Part shown: positions 23,413 through 32,040 of the stretch, piece after piece
Numbering within the stretch: the stretch's first letter is position 1
Layout of the letters: the number at the start of each line of letters is the position of its first letter
Assembly: GCF_016858125.1 (NCBI RefSeq)
Contig: NZ_CP064781.1
Location: 1,426,001 to 1,490,000, forward strand
Length of the DNA: 64,000 bases
From: Azospira restricta
Lineage (GTDB): Bacteria > Pseudomonadota > Gammaproteobacteria > Burkholderiales > Rhodocyclaceae
Direction: 5' to 3'
The notes under the pieces: model-generated
Databases searched by the model: none
Seen by the model: the letters and a program-made list of their open reading frames with translations, nothing else
Told to the model about the DNA's origin: nothing
Program-made: the position numbers and the translations under genes

Positions 23413-25109
23413 CGCAGCAGGTCGAGCAACGGCGCCAGCTGCGGCGACTCCGGCAGCGCCGCTGCGAATTCCGCGCGCGCTTCCGCAATCCGCCCAGGGT
23501 AGGCCAGCATCGCCCGCCGCAGCTGCGCGCGCGCGGCCGCTTCGTCGCCGGCGAGCTGCAGCAGCGCGGCGTGGCGGAACACCGCTTCGCGGATCGGCGA
23601 GAAGCGCACGGCTTCGTCCAGCAGCGTCAGCCGGCCGCGCAACTCCTCGCTTCCGATCGGCATCAGCACTGCGAACTGCAGCGCGGCGTAGTGTTTCCAC
23701 TGCGAGCGCGCATAGCTGTCGAGCAGCCATTCCTGGCGGGTCGCCGGCGGCAGCGGCGTGCCGTCGCTGCGTCGCCCCTGCGCCGCTTCCTCCAGCCGCA
23801 GGTAGTCGGCACGCAGGCCGCTCAGCGTGATCAGGCCGAGCGCGACGGCACCGAGCAGCAGCCAGCGGTGACGGGGGGCGGCGGCGAGGCGCCAGCGGGC
23901 GGCGTCGCCGAGCGCCAGCGCGATCGCGGCGATGGCCAGGAAGTGTGCGTACCACAGCGGGTACTCGAGCAGCGAATGGAGGCCGAGGACGAGCAGCAGC
24001 GCGAGCGCGAGCAAGGCCGCGTCGTCCGGGCGGCGGCACAGCGCGCCCAGCCAGGCGATTGCCGCGGCGAGCAGCGCCGCCAGCCCGGCGAGGCCGAACT
24101 CGGCGGCGATCTCGAACACCAGGTTGTGCGAATGCTCGGGGATGCCCTGGCCGGCGAGCGGGAAGCCCTCGATGCGCCGGAAGAACTCGCGCGAGTAGCT
24201 GTCGAAGCCGGCGCCGAGCAGCGGGTGGTCGGCGAAGATGGCGAGCGCCGCACGCCACAGCGTCCAGCGTACCGGGTCGTAGGAGCCGCCGGCGGCGATT
24301 CGCTGCGCCGCCGAGACCGTCGTGCCGCCGGGGTGGATGAGGCCGATCAGCGCCTGCACGCCGAGCAGCGCCGGCAGGAGCAGCAGCGCGCCGTAGCGCA
24401 GGCGGCGCCGCTGCTCGCCGGCGGCGGCGCGCGCCCAGATGAACTGCCAGGCACTCAGCGCCAGCGCATAGAGGTAGACGCTGCGCGATCCGGAGAGCAG
24501 CGAGCAGGCGAGGAGCGGCAGCAGCGCGGCGGCCAGCGCCGGCCACGGCAGGCGGCCGCGGGCGTGCAGCCACAGCGCGGCAGCGACGCCGAGCCACAGG
24601 TAGTCGGCGAAGTTGTTGGCCTGGGCGATATTGCCGATGACGCGGCCGTCGCTCGGGAAGATCCAGGGCAGGCCCAGCTGCGGCCACCACAGTTGCGCGG
24701 CGCCGCTCGCCGCGGCGAGCAGCGCGCCGGCGACGAGGCCCCAGGCCAGCACGTCGGCCAGCCCGGCGCGGCCGACGCGCAGTTCCAGCCGGCAGGCGAG
24801 CAGCATCAGCAGCAACGCCCAGACCAGGTAGAGCGAGAGCAGCACCGCCTGCTCGAAGGTGGTGCCGCCGGCGGCGACCTGCAGCCAGACCAGCGGTACG
24901 AAGGCGGCCGGCAGCAGCGCGCTGCGCGGGATCTCCCAGGCATCGTCGTCGCCGGCGAGCAGCGGCAGCAGCGCGCACAGGCCGAGGGCCGCCGCCAGCC
25001 ACTCCTGGCGGAAGGTGGCGATCGGCAGGTGGTGGCGGGCGCCGAGGAAGGGCAGCGTCAGCAGCAGCGCCAGCAGCGCCAGCGCCAGTCGGTTGGAAAG
25101 CCGGATCAT
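23397..25109 (-). CDS. PglL/Wzy_C-family membrane O-oligosaccharyltransferase (ligase-like)
   Basis: 570 residues with about 12 membrane segments. Recognisable ligase blocks are IGNIAQANNFADYLWLG, LLSGSRSVYLYALALS and the large periplasmic loop ending EHSHNLVFEIAAEFGLAG, with the conserved His-Asn after a loop containing GAGFDSYSREFF. The C-terminal 110 residues are soluble and TPR-like, as in PglL-type protein ligases. PglL enzymes transfer lipid-linked glycans onto pilins and other periplasmic proteins; WaaL-type O-antigen ligases are the alternative. Tail-to-tail location with the MSHA locus favours pilin glycosylation, but this is inference from position. Confidence 0.85.
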   Translation of the reverse strand: MIRLSNRLALALLALLLTLPFLGARHHLPIATFRQEWLAAALGLCALLPLLAGDDDAWEIPRSALLPAAFVPLVWLQVAAGGTTFEQAVLLSLYLVWALLLMLLACRLELRVGRAGLADVLAWGLVAGALLAAASGAAQLWWPQLGLPWIFPSDGRVIGNIAQANNFADYLWLGVAAALWLHARGRLPWPALAAALLPLLACSLLSGSRSVYLYALALSAWQFIWARAAAGEQRRRLRYGALLLLPALLGVQALIGLIHPGGTTVSAAQRIAAGGSYDPVRWTLWRAALAIFADHPLLGAGFDSYSREFFRRIEGFPLAGQGIPEHSHNLVFEIAAEFGLAGLAALLAAAIAWLGALCRRPDDAALLALALLLVLGLHSLLEYPLWYAHFLAIAAIALALGDAARWRLAAAPRHRWLLLGAVALGLITLSGLRADYLRLEEAAQGRRSDGTPLPPATRQEWLLDSYARSQWKHYAALQFAVLMPIGSEELRGRLTLLDEAVRFSPIREAVFRHAALLQLAGDEAAARAQLRRAMLAYPGRIAEARAEFAAALPESPQLAPLLDLLRQRSF

Positions 25110-25177
25110 CGCGGGGTCGCCGCCGGAAAAGCCGTCATTCTGCCTCAAGCCGCCGGCATGCGCGCCGGCGATGCGGA

Positions 25178-25888
25178 TCAGTCGAGCAGCGTGCGCGCGA
25201 CGACGGCGACGCTGACGCGGCCGGCGCCGTGCAGCTTCAACGTGCGCGCGCATTCGTCGACGCTGGCGCCGGTGGTGGCGACGTCGTCGACCAGCAGCAG
25301 GTGGCGGCCGCCGAAGTCGGTGCCGCAGGCGAAGGCGCGGCGCAGGTTGCGGCGGCGCTGGCGCAGGCTCAGCCCTTCCTGCGGCACGGTTGCGCGCTGG
25401 CGCACGCAGGCGTCGGCAGCGAACGCAACACCGCTCAGCCGGGCGAGCGGCCGGGCGATCTCCAGCGCCTGGTTGAAGCCGCGCTCGGCCAGCCGCTGCG
25501 GATGCAGCGGCATCGGCACGACCAGGTCGGCGCCGAGATCGCGGCAGGCTGCCGCCAGCGCGTTGCCGAAATGCGCGGCGATCGCCAGCTGGTGGCCGTA
25601 CTTCAGCTGTTGGATCAGGCGGTCGACCGGAAAGGCGTAGGGGTGCAGCGCCAGCAGCGCGTCGAAGTGCGGCGGGTGGCGCTGGCAACGGCCGCAGACT
25701 TCGCCGCCGGGCGCCGGCTGCGCGCAGCGCGGGCAGCGGGACGCCGGCAGCGGCGGCAGTTCGCCATGGCAGTCGGAGCACAGCAGCGCGCCGCCGGCCG
25801 GCGCGCAGCAGAGCAGGCAATCCTGCGGCAGCAGCGCGTCAACGACGCGCCGACCGATGGCGGCGGCCTTTTCGGCTAGAATTGACAT
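25178..25888 (-). CDS. comF: ComF family protein (phosphoribosyltransferase-like)
   Basis: 236 residues. An N-terminal zinc ribbon with paired cysteines (CLLC, CSDC, CPRC, CGRC within residues 25-70) is followed by a type I phosphoribosyltransferase fold with the PRPP loop LLLVDDVATTGAS near 205. ComF/GntX proteins assist DNA uptake and transformation or phosphogluconate use in different bacteria; with type IV pili nearby, DNA uptake is a reasonable guess. ATG 25888 was chosen over an upstream TTG. It is divergent from bioB. Confidence 0.9.
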   Translation of the reverse strand: MSILAEKAAAIGRRVVDALLPQDCLLCCAPAGGALLCSDCHGELPPLPASRCPRCAQPAPGGEVCGRCQRHPPHFDALLALHPYAFPVDRLIQQLKYGHQLAIAAHFGNALAAACRDLGADLVVPMPLHPQRLAERGFNQALEIARPLARLSGVAFAADACVRQRATVPQEGLSLRQRRRNLRRAFACGTDFGGRHLLLVDDVATTGASVDECARTLKLHGAGRVSVAVVARTLLD

Positions 25889-25917
25889 TTGGACCGGCTT
25901 CGGCAATTATTCATAAT
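25889..25917 (+). promoter_or_regulatory. Probable sigma-70 promoter for bioB
   Basis: TTGGAC at 25889-25894 and CATAAT at 25912-25917 with a 17 bp spacer. It lies in the 103 bp between the divergent comF and bioB genes, 74 bp before the bioB ATG. The comF promoter must lie in the same interval. No BirA-type operator was recognised. Confidence 0.5.
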
Positions 25918-25991
25918 TACGAGCCATACGCAGCGGTACGGAAACACCCTTCCGCCACCTCGCTGCGGCCAGTTTTTCTTCAGGTGATCCC

Positions 25992-26978
25992 ATGAATGCT
26001 ATCCCCCAGACGCAGCCGCTTTCGTCCGCTGCTCCCGCCGTTGCCGCCACGCCGTGGACCGTTGCCGAGGTCGAGGCGCTGTTCGAGATGCCGTTCATGG
26101 ATCTCGTCTGGCGCGCGCAGCAGGTGCATCGCCAGCATTTCGACGCCAACGAGATTCAACGCTCGACGCTGCTCTCGGTCAAGACCGGCGGCTGCTCGGA
26201 GGACTGCGGCTACTGCTCGCAGTCGGCGCGCAACAAGGCCGAGCTCGAGCGCGAGAAGCTGATGCCGGTCGAGGAGGTCGTCGCCGCGGCGAAGAAGGCC
26301 AAGGAGAAGGGCGCCTCGCGCTTCTGCATGGGCGCCGCCTGGCGCGGCCCGAAGGACAAGGATCTCGGCCCGGTGCTGGACATGGTCAAGGCGGTCAAGG
26401 CGCTCGGCCTGCAGACCTGCGTCACCCTCGGCATGTTGAAGGAAGGCCAGGCCGAGCAGCTGGCCGAGGCCGGCCTTGACTACTACAACCACAACCTCGA
26501 CACCGCCGCCGAATTCTACGGCCAGGTGATCACCACGCACACGCAGCAGGACCGCATCGACACCATCGGCGAAGTGCGCAAGGCCGGCATCAACGTCTGC
26601 TCCGGCGGCATCGTCGGCATGGGCGAGTCGCGCCGGAACCGCGCCGCGCTGATCGCGCAGCTCGCCAACCTGAATCCGGCGCCGGAGTCGGTGCCGATCA
26701 ACAACCTGGTCGCGATCAAGGGCACGCCGCTGGAGAATGCCCGCGGCGTCGACAACTTCGAGTTCGTACGCACCATCGCCGCCGCACGGATCACGATGCC
26801 GACCTCGTTCGTCCGCCTGTCCGCCGGCCGCGAGGAAATGAGCGAGGAGATGCAGGCGCTGTGCTTCCTCGCCGGCGCCAACTCGATGTTCTACGGCGAC
26901 AAGCTGCTGACCACCGGCAACCCCGACGTCGAACGCGACGAGCAGCTGTTCGACAAGCTCGGCCTGAAGCCGATCTGA
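25992..26978 (+). CDS. bioB: Biotin synthase
   Basis: 328 residues of a radical-SAM enzyme. The cluster motif [16 protein letters not shown], near residues 62-77, supplies the three cysteines for the 4Fe-4S cluster; the second-cluster residues are represented by ...[19 protein letters not shown] and the conserved Arg of RITMPT. It inserts sulfur into dethiobiotin. The ATG is preceded by CAGGTGA. bioC follows at once, so the two form a biotin operon, with the other bio genes not in this window. Confidence 0.96.
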   Translation: MNAIPQTQPLSSAAPAVAATPWTVAEVEALFEMPFMDLVWRAQQVHRQHFDANEIQRSTLLSVKTGGCSEDCGYCSQSARNKAELEREKLMPVEEVVAAAKKAKEKGASRFCMGAAWRGPKDKDLGPVLDMVKAVKALGLQTCVTLGMLKEGQAEQLAEAGLDYYNHNLDTAAEFYGQVITTHTQQDRIDTIGEVRKAGINVCSGGIVGMGESRRNRAALIAQLANLNPAPESVPINNLVAIKGTPLENARGVDNFEFVRTIAAARITMPTSFVRLSAGREEMSEEMQALCFLAGANSMFYGDKLLTTGNPDVERDEQLFDKLGLKPI

Positions 26979-26989
26979 TCCCCTTGCCG

Positions 26990-27883
26990 ATGAGCGCCGC
27001 CGACGCTGTCCGCTTCGTCGACGCGCGCCAGGTGCGGCGCGGCTTCGCCCGCGTCGCGTCGCAGTACGAGCACAGCGCCTTCCTCGCGCGCGAGGTCGAC
27101 CGGCGCATGCTCGACCGCCTCGACTACGTGCGCATCGAACCGAAGCGCATCCTCGACCTCGGTTGCGCGACCGGCGCCAGCCTGACTGCGCTGCGCGAGC
27201 GCTACCGCGACGCTGCGCTGCTCGGCGCTGACTTCTGCCTGCCGATGTTGCAGGCCGGGCGTCGGCAGAAGACGCTGCTGGCGCGGCTGATGCCCTTCCT
27301 CAAGCCGCAGGCGGCGCAGCTCGTCGCCGCCGATGCCGAGCGCCTGCCGCTGAAGCCGGGCAGCCTCGGCCTGATCTGGTCGAACCTGCTGCTGCACTGG
27401 CTCGACGAGCCGCGCCCGGCCTTCCGCGAGGCGCACCGGACGCTCGAGGTCGGCGGCCTGTTCATGTTCTCCACCTTCGGCCCCGACACGCTGCGCGAGC
27501 TGGCCGCCGCCTTCGGCGACGGCGACGCGCACACGCAGCGCTTCACCGACATGCACGATCTCGGCGACATGCTGGTCGAATGCGGCTTCGCCGACCCGGT
27601 GATGGACATGGAGGTGCTGACGCTGACCTACGCCAGCGTCGACGACCTGGTGCGCGAGCTGCGTGCCGCCGGCGAGACCTGCGCGATGGCCGGCCGCCGC
27701 CGCGGGCTGGCCGGCCGCGGCGTCTGGGAGCGCGTGCGCGCGGCCTACGCGAAGCTGGCGCAGGACGGCCGCCTGCCGGCGACCTTCGAGGTGGTCTATG
27801 GCCACGCATGGAAGGGCGAGCCGAAGCAGACCGCCGACGGCCGCGCGATCGTCCGCTTCGAGCCACGCAAGAAGCCGGCATGA
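26990..27883 (+). CDS. bioC: Malonyl-[acyl-carrier protein] O-methyltransferase
   Basis: 297 residues. A class I SAM methyltransferase with motif I ILDLGCATGASL (about 53-64), the BioC-type start RQVRRGFARVASQYE, and the post-motif WSNLLLHWLDEPRPAF. BioC methylates malonyl-ACP so that fatty-acid enzymes can build the pimelate chain of biotin. It follows bioB by 11 bp and its stop overlaps the next small gene by four bases. Confidence 0.92.
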   Translation: MSAADAVRFVDARQVRRGFARVASQYEHSAFLAREVDRRMLDRLDYVRIEPKRILDLGCATGASLTALRERYRDAALLGADFCLPMLQAGRRQKTLLARLMPFLKPQAAQLVAADAERLPLKPGSLGLIWSNLLLHWLDEPRPAFREAHRTLEVGGLFMFSTFGPDTLRELAAAFGDGDAHTQRFTDMHDLGDMLVECGFADPVMDMEVLTLTYASVDDLVRELRAAGETCAMAGRRRGLAGRGVWERVRAAYAKLAQDGRLPATFEVVYGHAWKGEPKQTADGRAIVRFEPRKKPA

Positions 27884-28038
27884 AGCGCGCGAAGCGGCTG
27901 AAGCCGCGCAACCCGGTCGCGGTGCAGCCGCTGCTGCAGAAGGGCGGCGCGCACGAACGCAAGGACGAGAAGAAGTCCGCGCGCGCCCGTGCCAAGGCGC
28001 GCCTGCAGCGCCGCCTGCGCGAAGAATTTACTTCCTGA
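27880..28038 (+). CDS. Small very basic protein, 52 aa
   Basis: A 52-residue protein starting MKRAKRLKPRNPVAVQPLL and ending RLQRRLREEFTS, with more than a third Lys or Arg and no membrane segment. The ATGA overlap with bioC suggests translational coupling and argues that it is a genuine gene. A GGAHERKDEK segment lies in the middle. I know no function; the charge suits RNA or ribosome contact, but that is a guess. Its last 11 bases overlap the stop of the opposing msrQ. Confidence 0.6.
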   Translation: MKRAKRLKPRNPVAVQPLLQKGGAHERKDEKKSARARAKARLQRRLREEFTS

Positions 28039-28687
28039 AGAAACGGATCGTCTGGACCTTCGGCAGCGCCGGCCACGGGCCGTAGCGCCGGATGCGGTCC
28101 TGCGCGCGCCAGCCGAGCAGCAGCGCGAGCAGCGTCGCATAGAGGATCGGCCAGAGCAGCGCGGTCGCCTTCACCAGCCAGAAATAGTGGAATGCGGCGA
28201 GGATGCCGACCGCGTAGACGCTGCGGTGCAGCGTCTGCCAGCGCTTGCCGCCGAGCCGGCGGATGGCGGCGTTGGTCGAGGTCAGCGCCAGCGGCAACAT
28301 CAGCGTCCAGGCGACGAAGCCGACCGTCGCGAATGGGCGCTTGACGACGTCTTTCGCGATGTCGTTGATATCGAAGGCATGGTCGAAGCCGATGAAGGTG
28401 AGGAAGTGCAGCGTGCCGTAGAAGAACGCGTACAGCCCGAGCATGCGGCGCAGGCGGATCAGCCAGTGCATGCCGGAGATGCTGCGCAGCGGCGTCACCG
28501 TCAGCGTCAGCAGCAGGAAGTTGAAGGTCCAGGTGCCGGTCTTCCGCTGCAGCGTCTCCACCGGGTTCGGGCCGAGGCCGTCGAAGGCGATCGCCCAGGC
28601 GAGCTGCAGCGCCGGCAACAGCGCGGCGAGGAAAAGTACGGTCTTGACCGCGGTCAGTTGGCGGTCGTTCAGCGTGCGGGGCAGCAT
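28028..28687 (-). CDS. msrQ: MsrQ, haem-binding membrane subunit of the MsrPQ methionine sulfoxide reductase
   Basis: 219 residues with five to six membrane helices of the ferric-reductase-like family. Conserved elements are TGTWTFNFLLLTLTVTPLR, RRMLGLYAFFYGTLHFLTF with a haem-ligand His, WQTLHRSVYAVGILAAFHYFW with two further His. It carries electrons from the quinone pool or flavins to MsrP. Its ATG overlaps the msrP stop by one base. Confidence 0.94.
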   Translation of the reverse strand: MLPRTLNDRQLTAVKTVLFLAALLPALQLAWAIAFDGLGPNPVETLQRKTGTWTFNFLLLTLTVTPLRSISGMHWLIRLRRMLGLYAFFYGTLHFLTFIGFDHAFDINDIAKDVVKRPFATVGFVAWTLMLPLALTSTNAAIRRLGGKRWQTLHRSVYAVGILAAFHYFWLVKATALLWPILYATLLALLLGWRAQDRIRRYGPWPALPKVQTIRFFRK

Positions 28688-29637
28688 CAGAAGAATTTTC
28701 TCAGGTCCATGCCGGCGTAGAGCTGCGCGACCTGTTCGGCGTAGCCGTTGAACGGCAGCGTCTTGCGTTTCAGGAACTCGCCGAGGCGCCGCTCGTGCGA
28801 CTGGCTCCAGCGCCGGTGCGGCACGTCCGGGTTCACGTTCGAATAGAAACCGTATTCGTCGGGGCCGGCCTTCATCCACGTCGTGCGCGGCATCTCGCGC
28901 ACGAAGCGGATGCGGACGATCGACTTGGCCCCCTTGAAGCCGTACTTCCACGGCACGACGAGGCGCAGCGGCGCGCCGTTCGGTTTCGGCAGTACCTCGC
29001 CGTAAAGGCCGACGGCGAAGATCGTCAGCGGGTGCATCGCCTCGTCGAGGCGCAGCCCTTCCATGTACGGCCAGTCGAGCAGCGGCAGCCGCACGTAGGG
29101 CATCTGCTCGGGGTCGGCGAGCGACCAGAACTCGACGTACTTGGCGTTGCCGGTGACCTCGACGCGCTTCATCAGCTCGCTGAACGGGAAGCCGACCCAC
29201 GGCACGACCATGCTCCAGCCTTCGACGCAACGCATGCGGTAGGTGCGCTCCTCGAGCGGCGCCCATTTCAAAATGTCCTCGATGTCGAAGCGCTGCGGTT
29301 TCTTCACCTCGCCCTCGACGAGCACGCTCCACGGCCGCGGGCGCAGGCGGTAGGCGTTCTTGCCCGGACTGTCCTTGTCCGGGCCGAACTCGTAGAAGTT
29401 GCCGTAGCTGACGATCGTTTCGTACGGCGTCGGCTTTTCGTCGAGCGTCCACTGGCTGGGGCGCACGCCGGGCAGCTTCTCGCCGCGCGCCGCCGCCGGC
29501 GCGGCGAGCGCCGGAAGGCCGAGGGCGCCGGCGATCGTGCCCGCCGCCGCAGCCTGGATGAAGCGGCGGCGTCCGGCGTACAGCGCGGGATCGGTGATTT
29601 CGGACGGAAGGATGTCGGCAGGTCGGCGGATCAGCAT
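28687..29637 (-). CDS. msrP: MsrP, periplasmic molybdopterin methionine sulfoxide reductase catalytic subunit
   Basis: 316 residues. A twin-arginine signal ([11 protein letters not shown] at about 30-40) directs export by Tat. The sulfite-oxidase-like fold shows the molybdenum-ligand Cys in [11 protein letters not shown] and the family blocks [13 protein letters not shown] and [19 protein letters not shown]. It repairs oxidised methionines on envelope proteins, especially after reactive chlorine. ATG 29637 was preferred over an upstream ATG at 29670 that would give an untypical leader. A perfect inverted repeat lies just before the start. Confidence 0.95.
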   Translation of the reverse strand: MLIRRPADILPSEITDPALYAGRRRFIQAAAAGTIAGALGLPALAAPAAARGEKLPGVRPSQWTLDEKPTPYETIVSYGNFYEFGPDKDSPGKNAYRLRPRPWSVLVEGEVKKPQRFDIEDILKWAPLEERTYRMRCVEGWSMVVPWVGFPFSELMKRVEVTGNAKYVEFWSLADPEQMPYVRLPLLDWPYMEGLRLDEAMHPLTIFAVGLYGEVLPKPNGAPLRLVVPWKYGFKGAKSIVRIRFVREMPRTTWMKAGPDEYGFYSNVNPDVPHRRWSQSHERRLGEFLKRKTLPFNGYAEQVAQLYAGMDLRKFF

Positions 29638-29648
29638 GGCGTGGCTCG

Positions 29649-29669
29649 TGTGCAGAAGGGATCTGCACA
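29649..29669. repeat. 7-bp perfect inverted repeat in the msrP leader
   Basis: TGTGCAG (29649-29655) and CTGCACA (29663-29669) separated by 7 bp, centred about 22 bp before the msrP start codon. It may be an operator or an mRNA hairpin near the start codon; no ribosome site is obvious between it and the ATG. Confidence 0.6.
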
Positions 29670-29716
29670 TTGGTCGTTCGGCAGCGGAAATGCTTACAAA
29701 TTCCCGAGGGGGCGAT

Positions 29717-30463
29717 TCAGGGATTGAGCTGGCGGTAAGCGGATTCGGCGATCGCCAGCAGCTCGGCGCGCGGCAGTTCGCCGGAGAGCGCGTAGCCGAG
29801 CCGGCCGTCGAGCCAGTAGAAGACGCCGACCTTGCCTTCCTGCGCGTAGCGGAAGGCGGTGTCGCGGTTGTCGCCGTCGCTGTTCACGTACAGCGTCAGC
29901 CGTCGGCCTCCGCGGTCCTGGTACATGAACTGCGCGACCGGTCCGCGCTCGCCCGGTAGCAGCCGGCCGCCGACCAGCTCGAAGCCCTGCGCGGCGAAAT
30001 GCGGCGTCTTCAGCGGCGTGCCGAGGCGCTTCGACAGCCACTGCACGAGATGCGCCTCCTGGTCGGCGCCGACCTCGACCGGGTGGCGCACCTCCGGCGC
30101 GTAGACGACGTGCGCGATCGCCGCCTGCCGCGCCAGCGCCGGCGCGGCTGCGTCGGCATGCCGCGCGCCGTGCAGCTGGTAGCCGGCGACGACGCCGATC
30201 GCCAGCCAGCCGACCGCCGCCGCGATGCGCCAGGCGCGCGCCGGCGCTCGCCGCGCCGCGGCGTCGGCGAGGCGCGCCGGCACCGGTTCGTCGAGCACCG
30301 GGTCGAAGGCGGCGTGCAGCAGTTCCTTCTGCCGCTTCCAGGCGGTCAGGCGCGCTCCTTCGTCGGGGTGGGCGGCGAGCCAGGCTGAGACTTCGGCAGC
30401 GCGTGCCGGGTCGAGGCGGTCGTCGGCCCAGGCGTGCAGTTCGGCGTCGAGCGGGCGGTTCAT
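29717..30463 (-). CDS. Anti-sigma factor, single-pass transmembrane
   Basis: 248 residues. An N-terminal cytoplasmic helical region begins [29 protein letters not shown], typical of anti-sigma domains although without a complete HxxxCxxC zinc site. One membrane helix (about 78-97) follows, then a periplasmic domain with [13 protein letters not shown] and [21 protein letters not shown], as in many betaproteobacterial ECF partners. It overlaps the sigma-factor gene by four bases. The periplasmic half would sense an envelope signal and release the sigma factor. Confidence 0.88.
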   Translation of the reverse strand: MNRPLDAELHAWADDRLDPARAAEVSAWLAAHPDEGARLTAWKRQKELLHAAFDPVLDEPVPARLADAAARRAPARAWRIAAAVGWLAIGVVAGYQLHGARHADAAAPALARQAAIAHVVYAPEVRHPVEVGADQEAHLVQWLSKRLGTPLKTPHFAAQGFELVGGRLLPGERGPVAQFMYQDRGGRRLTLYVNSDGDNRDTAFRYAQEGKVGVFYWLDGRLGYALSGELPRAELLAIAESAYRQLNP

Positions 30464-30954
30464 TTGACGACCTTCAGGGCGGGGGCGGCGCTGCCGTCGA
30501 GCAGCTGGCGCAGCCGTTCGCGGGCGCGCGACAGCCGCGACATGACGGTGCCGACGGGAATGTCGAGGATGCGCGCAGTCTCCTCGTAGCTGCGTTCGTC
30601 GAGCGTCACCAGCAGCAGCACCGCGCGCTGCTCGACCGGCAGCGCCGCCAGTGCGGCGTCGAGGTCGCGGACCTCCAGTGCGTCGGCCTGCATTGCGCGC
30701 TGCGCCGGCTCGACCGGCAGCGCGTCGAGCGCTTCGGTGGCCTGCCGTGCCTGCGTGCGCACCTGATTGACGAAGAGGTTGTGCATGATCGTCAGCAGCC
30801 AGGCGTCGAGCTTCGAACCCCGCCGCCACAGCGACGAACGGGTGAGGGCGCGCTCCAGCGTGTCCTGCACCAGATCGTCGGCGCGGTGGCGGTCCCCGGT
30901 CAGCGCGCGCGCATAGCGGCGCAGACGCGGGAGGTGGGCGGCGAGATCGTCCAA
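30460..30954 (-). CDS. ECF-family RNA polymerase sigma factor
   Basis: 164 residues. Region 2 contains RYARALTGDRHRADDLVQDT and WLLTIMHNLFVNQVR; region 4 contains LPVEQRAVLLLVTLDERSYEE and a helix-turn-helix IPVGTVMSRLSRARERLR. The start is a TTG at 30954, 18 bp after the stop of the upstream lipoprotein gene; no better start exists in frame, so the exact N-terminus is unsure. It forms a pair with the anti-sigma gene and is followed by msrPQ on the same strand, making these likely targets. Confidence 0.88.
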   Translation of the reverse strand: MDDLAAHLPRLRRYARALTGDRHRADDLVQDTLERALTRSSLWRRGSKLDAWLLTIMHNLFVNQVRTQARQATEALDALPVEPAQRAMQADALEVRDLDAALAALPVEQRAVLLLVTLDERSYEETARILDIPVGTVMSRLSRARERLRQLLDGSAAPALKVVK

Positions 30955-30972
30955 CGCGGCGCTCGGCAGCGG

Positions 30973-31368
30973 TCAGCGCGCGACGCGCCAGACCTTGTTG
31001 ACGCCGTCGCCAGTGGCGTCGCCCGGCTTCTGGTCCTTGGCCCAGAAGTACAGCGGCTTGCCCTTGTAGGCCCACTGCTTCTTGCCGTCGTCGCGGCTGA
31101 CGATGCTCCAGTCGCCGGCTGCTGTGTCGCCGTCCTGAGCGAACAGCGGCGGCCAGTTGGCGGCGCACGGACCGTTGCAGGTGCTCTTGCCGCTGCCGGC
31201 CTCGTCCTTGTCGAAGGTGTAGAGGGTCATGCCGTTGCTGCCGACGAGCATGCCTCCTTCCAGTCGCGCGGGCCGGTCGCCGCCGCCGTAGCTGCCGGCA
31301 CAGGCGGAGAGAATCAGGGCGAGCGCCAGCGGCGCGGCGGCGAAAAGCGGGGAGCGGGCTGTCTTCAT
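30973..31368 (-). CDS. COG4315-type lipoprotein with YxF/W repeats
   Basis: 131 residues. Lipobox ILSACAG with the lipid Cys near 23. The mature part has two copies of the short secreted repeat: GMTLYTFDKDEAG with CNGPCAANWPPL, and GKPLYFWAKDQKPGD. Proteins with this repeat are common beside ECF sigma factors and are of unknown biochemical function; a redox or metal role is suspected because of the conserved Cys pair. It lies directly upstream of the sigma gene on the same strand. Confidence 0.85.
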   Translation of the reverse strand: MKTARSPLFAAAPLALALILSACAGSYGGGDRPARLEGGMLVGSNGMTLYTFDKDEAGSGKSTCNGPCAANWPPLFAQDGDTAAGDWSIVSRDDGKKQWAYKGKPLYFWAKDQKPGDATGDGVNKVWRVAR

Positions 31369-31470
31369 GATCGAGTTCCTTTCTTCCGTTGTCGGGGTGG
31401 GGTAACTCGTAAACAGCCGGCAGGGGCGTTTTATTCCATGCCGCCCGTTGGCGGCGGCATGGAGGGGTGG

Positions 31471-31902
31471 TCAGCCGGTGATGTAGTGCTTCAGTTGGTC
31501 GATGATGAACTGCTGCTCGCTGATCGTTTCCTTGACCAGGTCGCCGATCGAGACGACGCCGACCACCTGCTGGTTGCCGTCGAGCACCGGCAGATGGCGG
31601 AAGCGGCCCTCGGTCATCAGCGCCATGCACTCGTCGATGGTGTTCTCGGGGGTCACGTACATGACCTTGTCGGTCATGATCTCCTCGACGCGGGTGTCCT
31701 TCGACGCCTTGCCGACGAGGATGATCTTGCGCGCGTAGTCGCGCTCGGAAAAGATGCCGACCAGGCGTTCGCCGTCGAGGACGAGGACGGCGCCGACATG
31801 GTTGTCGGCCATGACCTTCAGCGCGTGGAAGACGGTGTCTTTGGGGGCGACGGCGGCCAGCGGTTGCGCCTTGCCGGCGAGGAGCTGTCTGAGCGTTTTC
31901 AT
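31471..31902 (-). CDS. CBS-domain pair protein
   Basis: 143 residues made almost entirely of two CBS domains (about 10-65 and 75-135), with AVLVLDGERLVGIFSERDYARK in the first and RHLPVLDGNQQVVGVVSIGD in the second. Stand-alone CBS proteins bind adenine nucleotides and regulate partners. It has good ribosome binding (AGGAGAGGG upstream of the ATG). A hairpin CCATGCCGCC/GGCGGCATGG at 31436-31462 follows it, but without a U run on this strand. Confidence 0.92.
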   Translation of the reverse strand: MKTLRQLLAGKAQPLAAVAPKDTVFHALKVMADNHVGAVLVLDGERLVGIFSERDYARKIILVGKASKDTRVEEIMTDKVMYVTPENTIDECMALMTEGRFRHLPVLDGNQQVVGVVSIGDLVKETISEQQFIIDQLKHYITG

Positions 31903-31996
31903 TGTTCCCTCTCCTTGGTCTCTGACGGACAGGCCGGGCCGATGCGCCCGGCGTCATTGCAGTCTAGCGCCGCGGGAATTTCCGGGCAACAAAACA

Positions 31997-32020
31997 AAAA
32001 AGCGGCCGCAGCCGCTTTTT
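31997..32020 (-). terminator. Intrinsic terminator of the cytochrome c4 gene
   Basis: Perfect 10-bp stem AAAAAGCGGC (31997-32006) and GCCGCTTTTT (32011-32020), loop CGCA, 20 bp after the cytochrome stop on the minus strand, followed there by a U-rich run. Confidence 0.85.
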
Positions 32021-32040
32021 CGGGAGGTCTTGCGCGTCGC

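Noticed and set aside
22093-25002. Nearly 1 kb-codon minus-strand open frame across mshN and the ligase
   Set aside because: The Ala/Arg-rich translation has no recognisable blocks, and the other frames encode clear MshN and PglL-like proteins.
25130-25177. GCCGGC hairpin between the ligase gene and comF
   Set aside because: GC-rich self-complementarity is common here and no U tract follows; nothing more supports a function.
31436-31462. Strong hairpin after the CBS gene as a terminator
   Set aside because: The stem is good but no U run follows on the minus strand, so it is not called as an intrinsic terminator.
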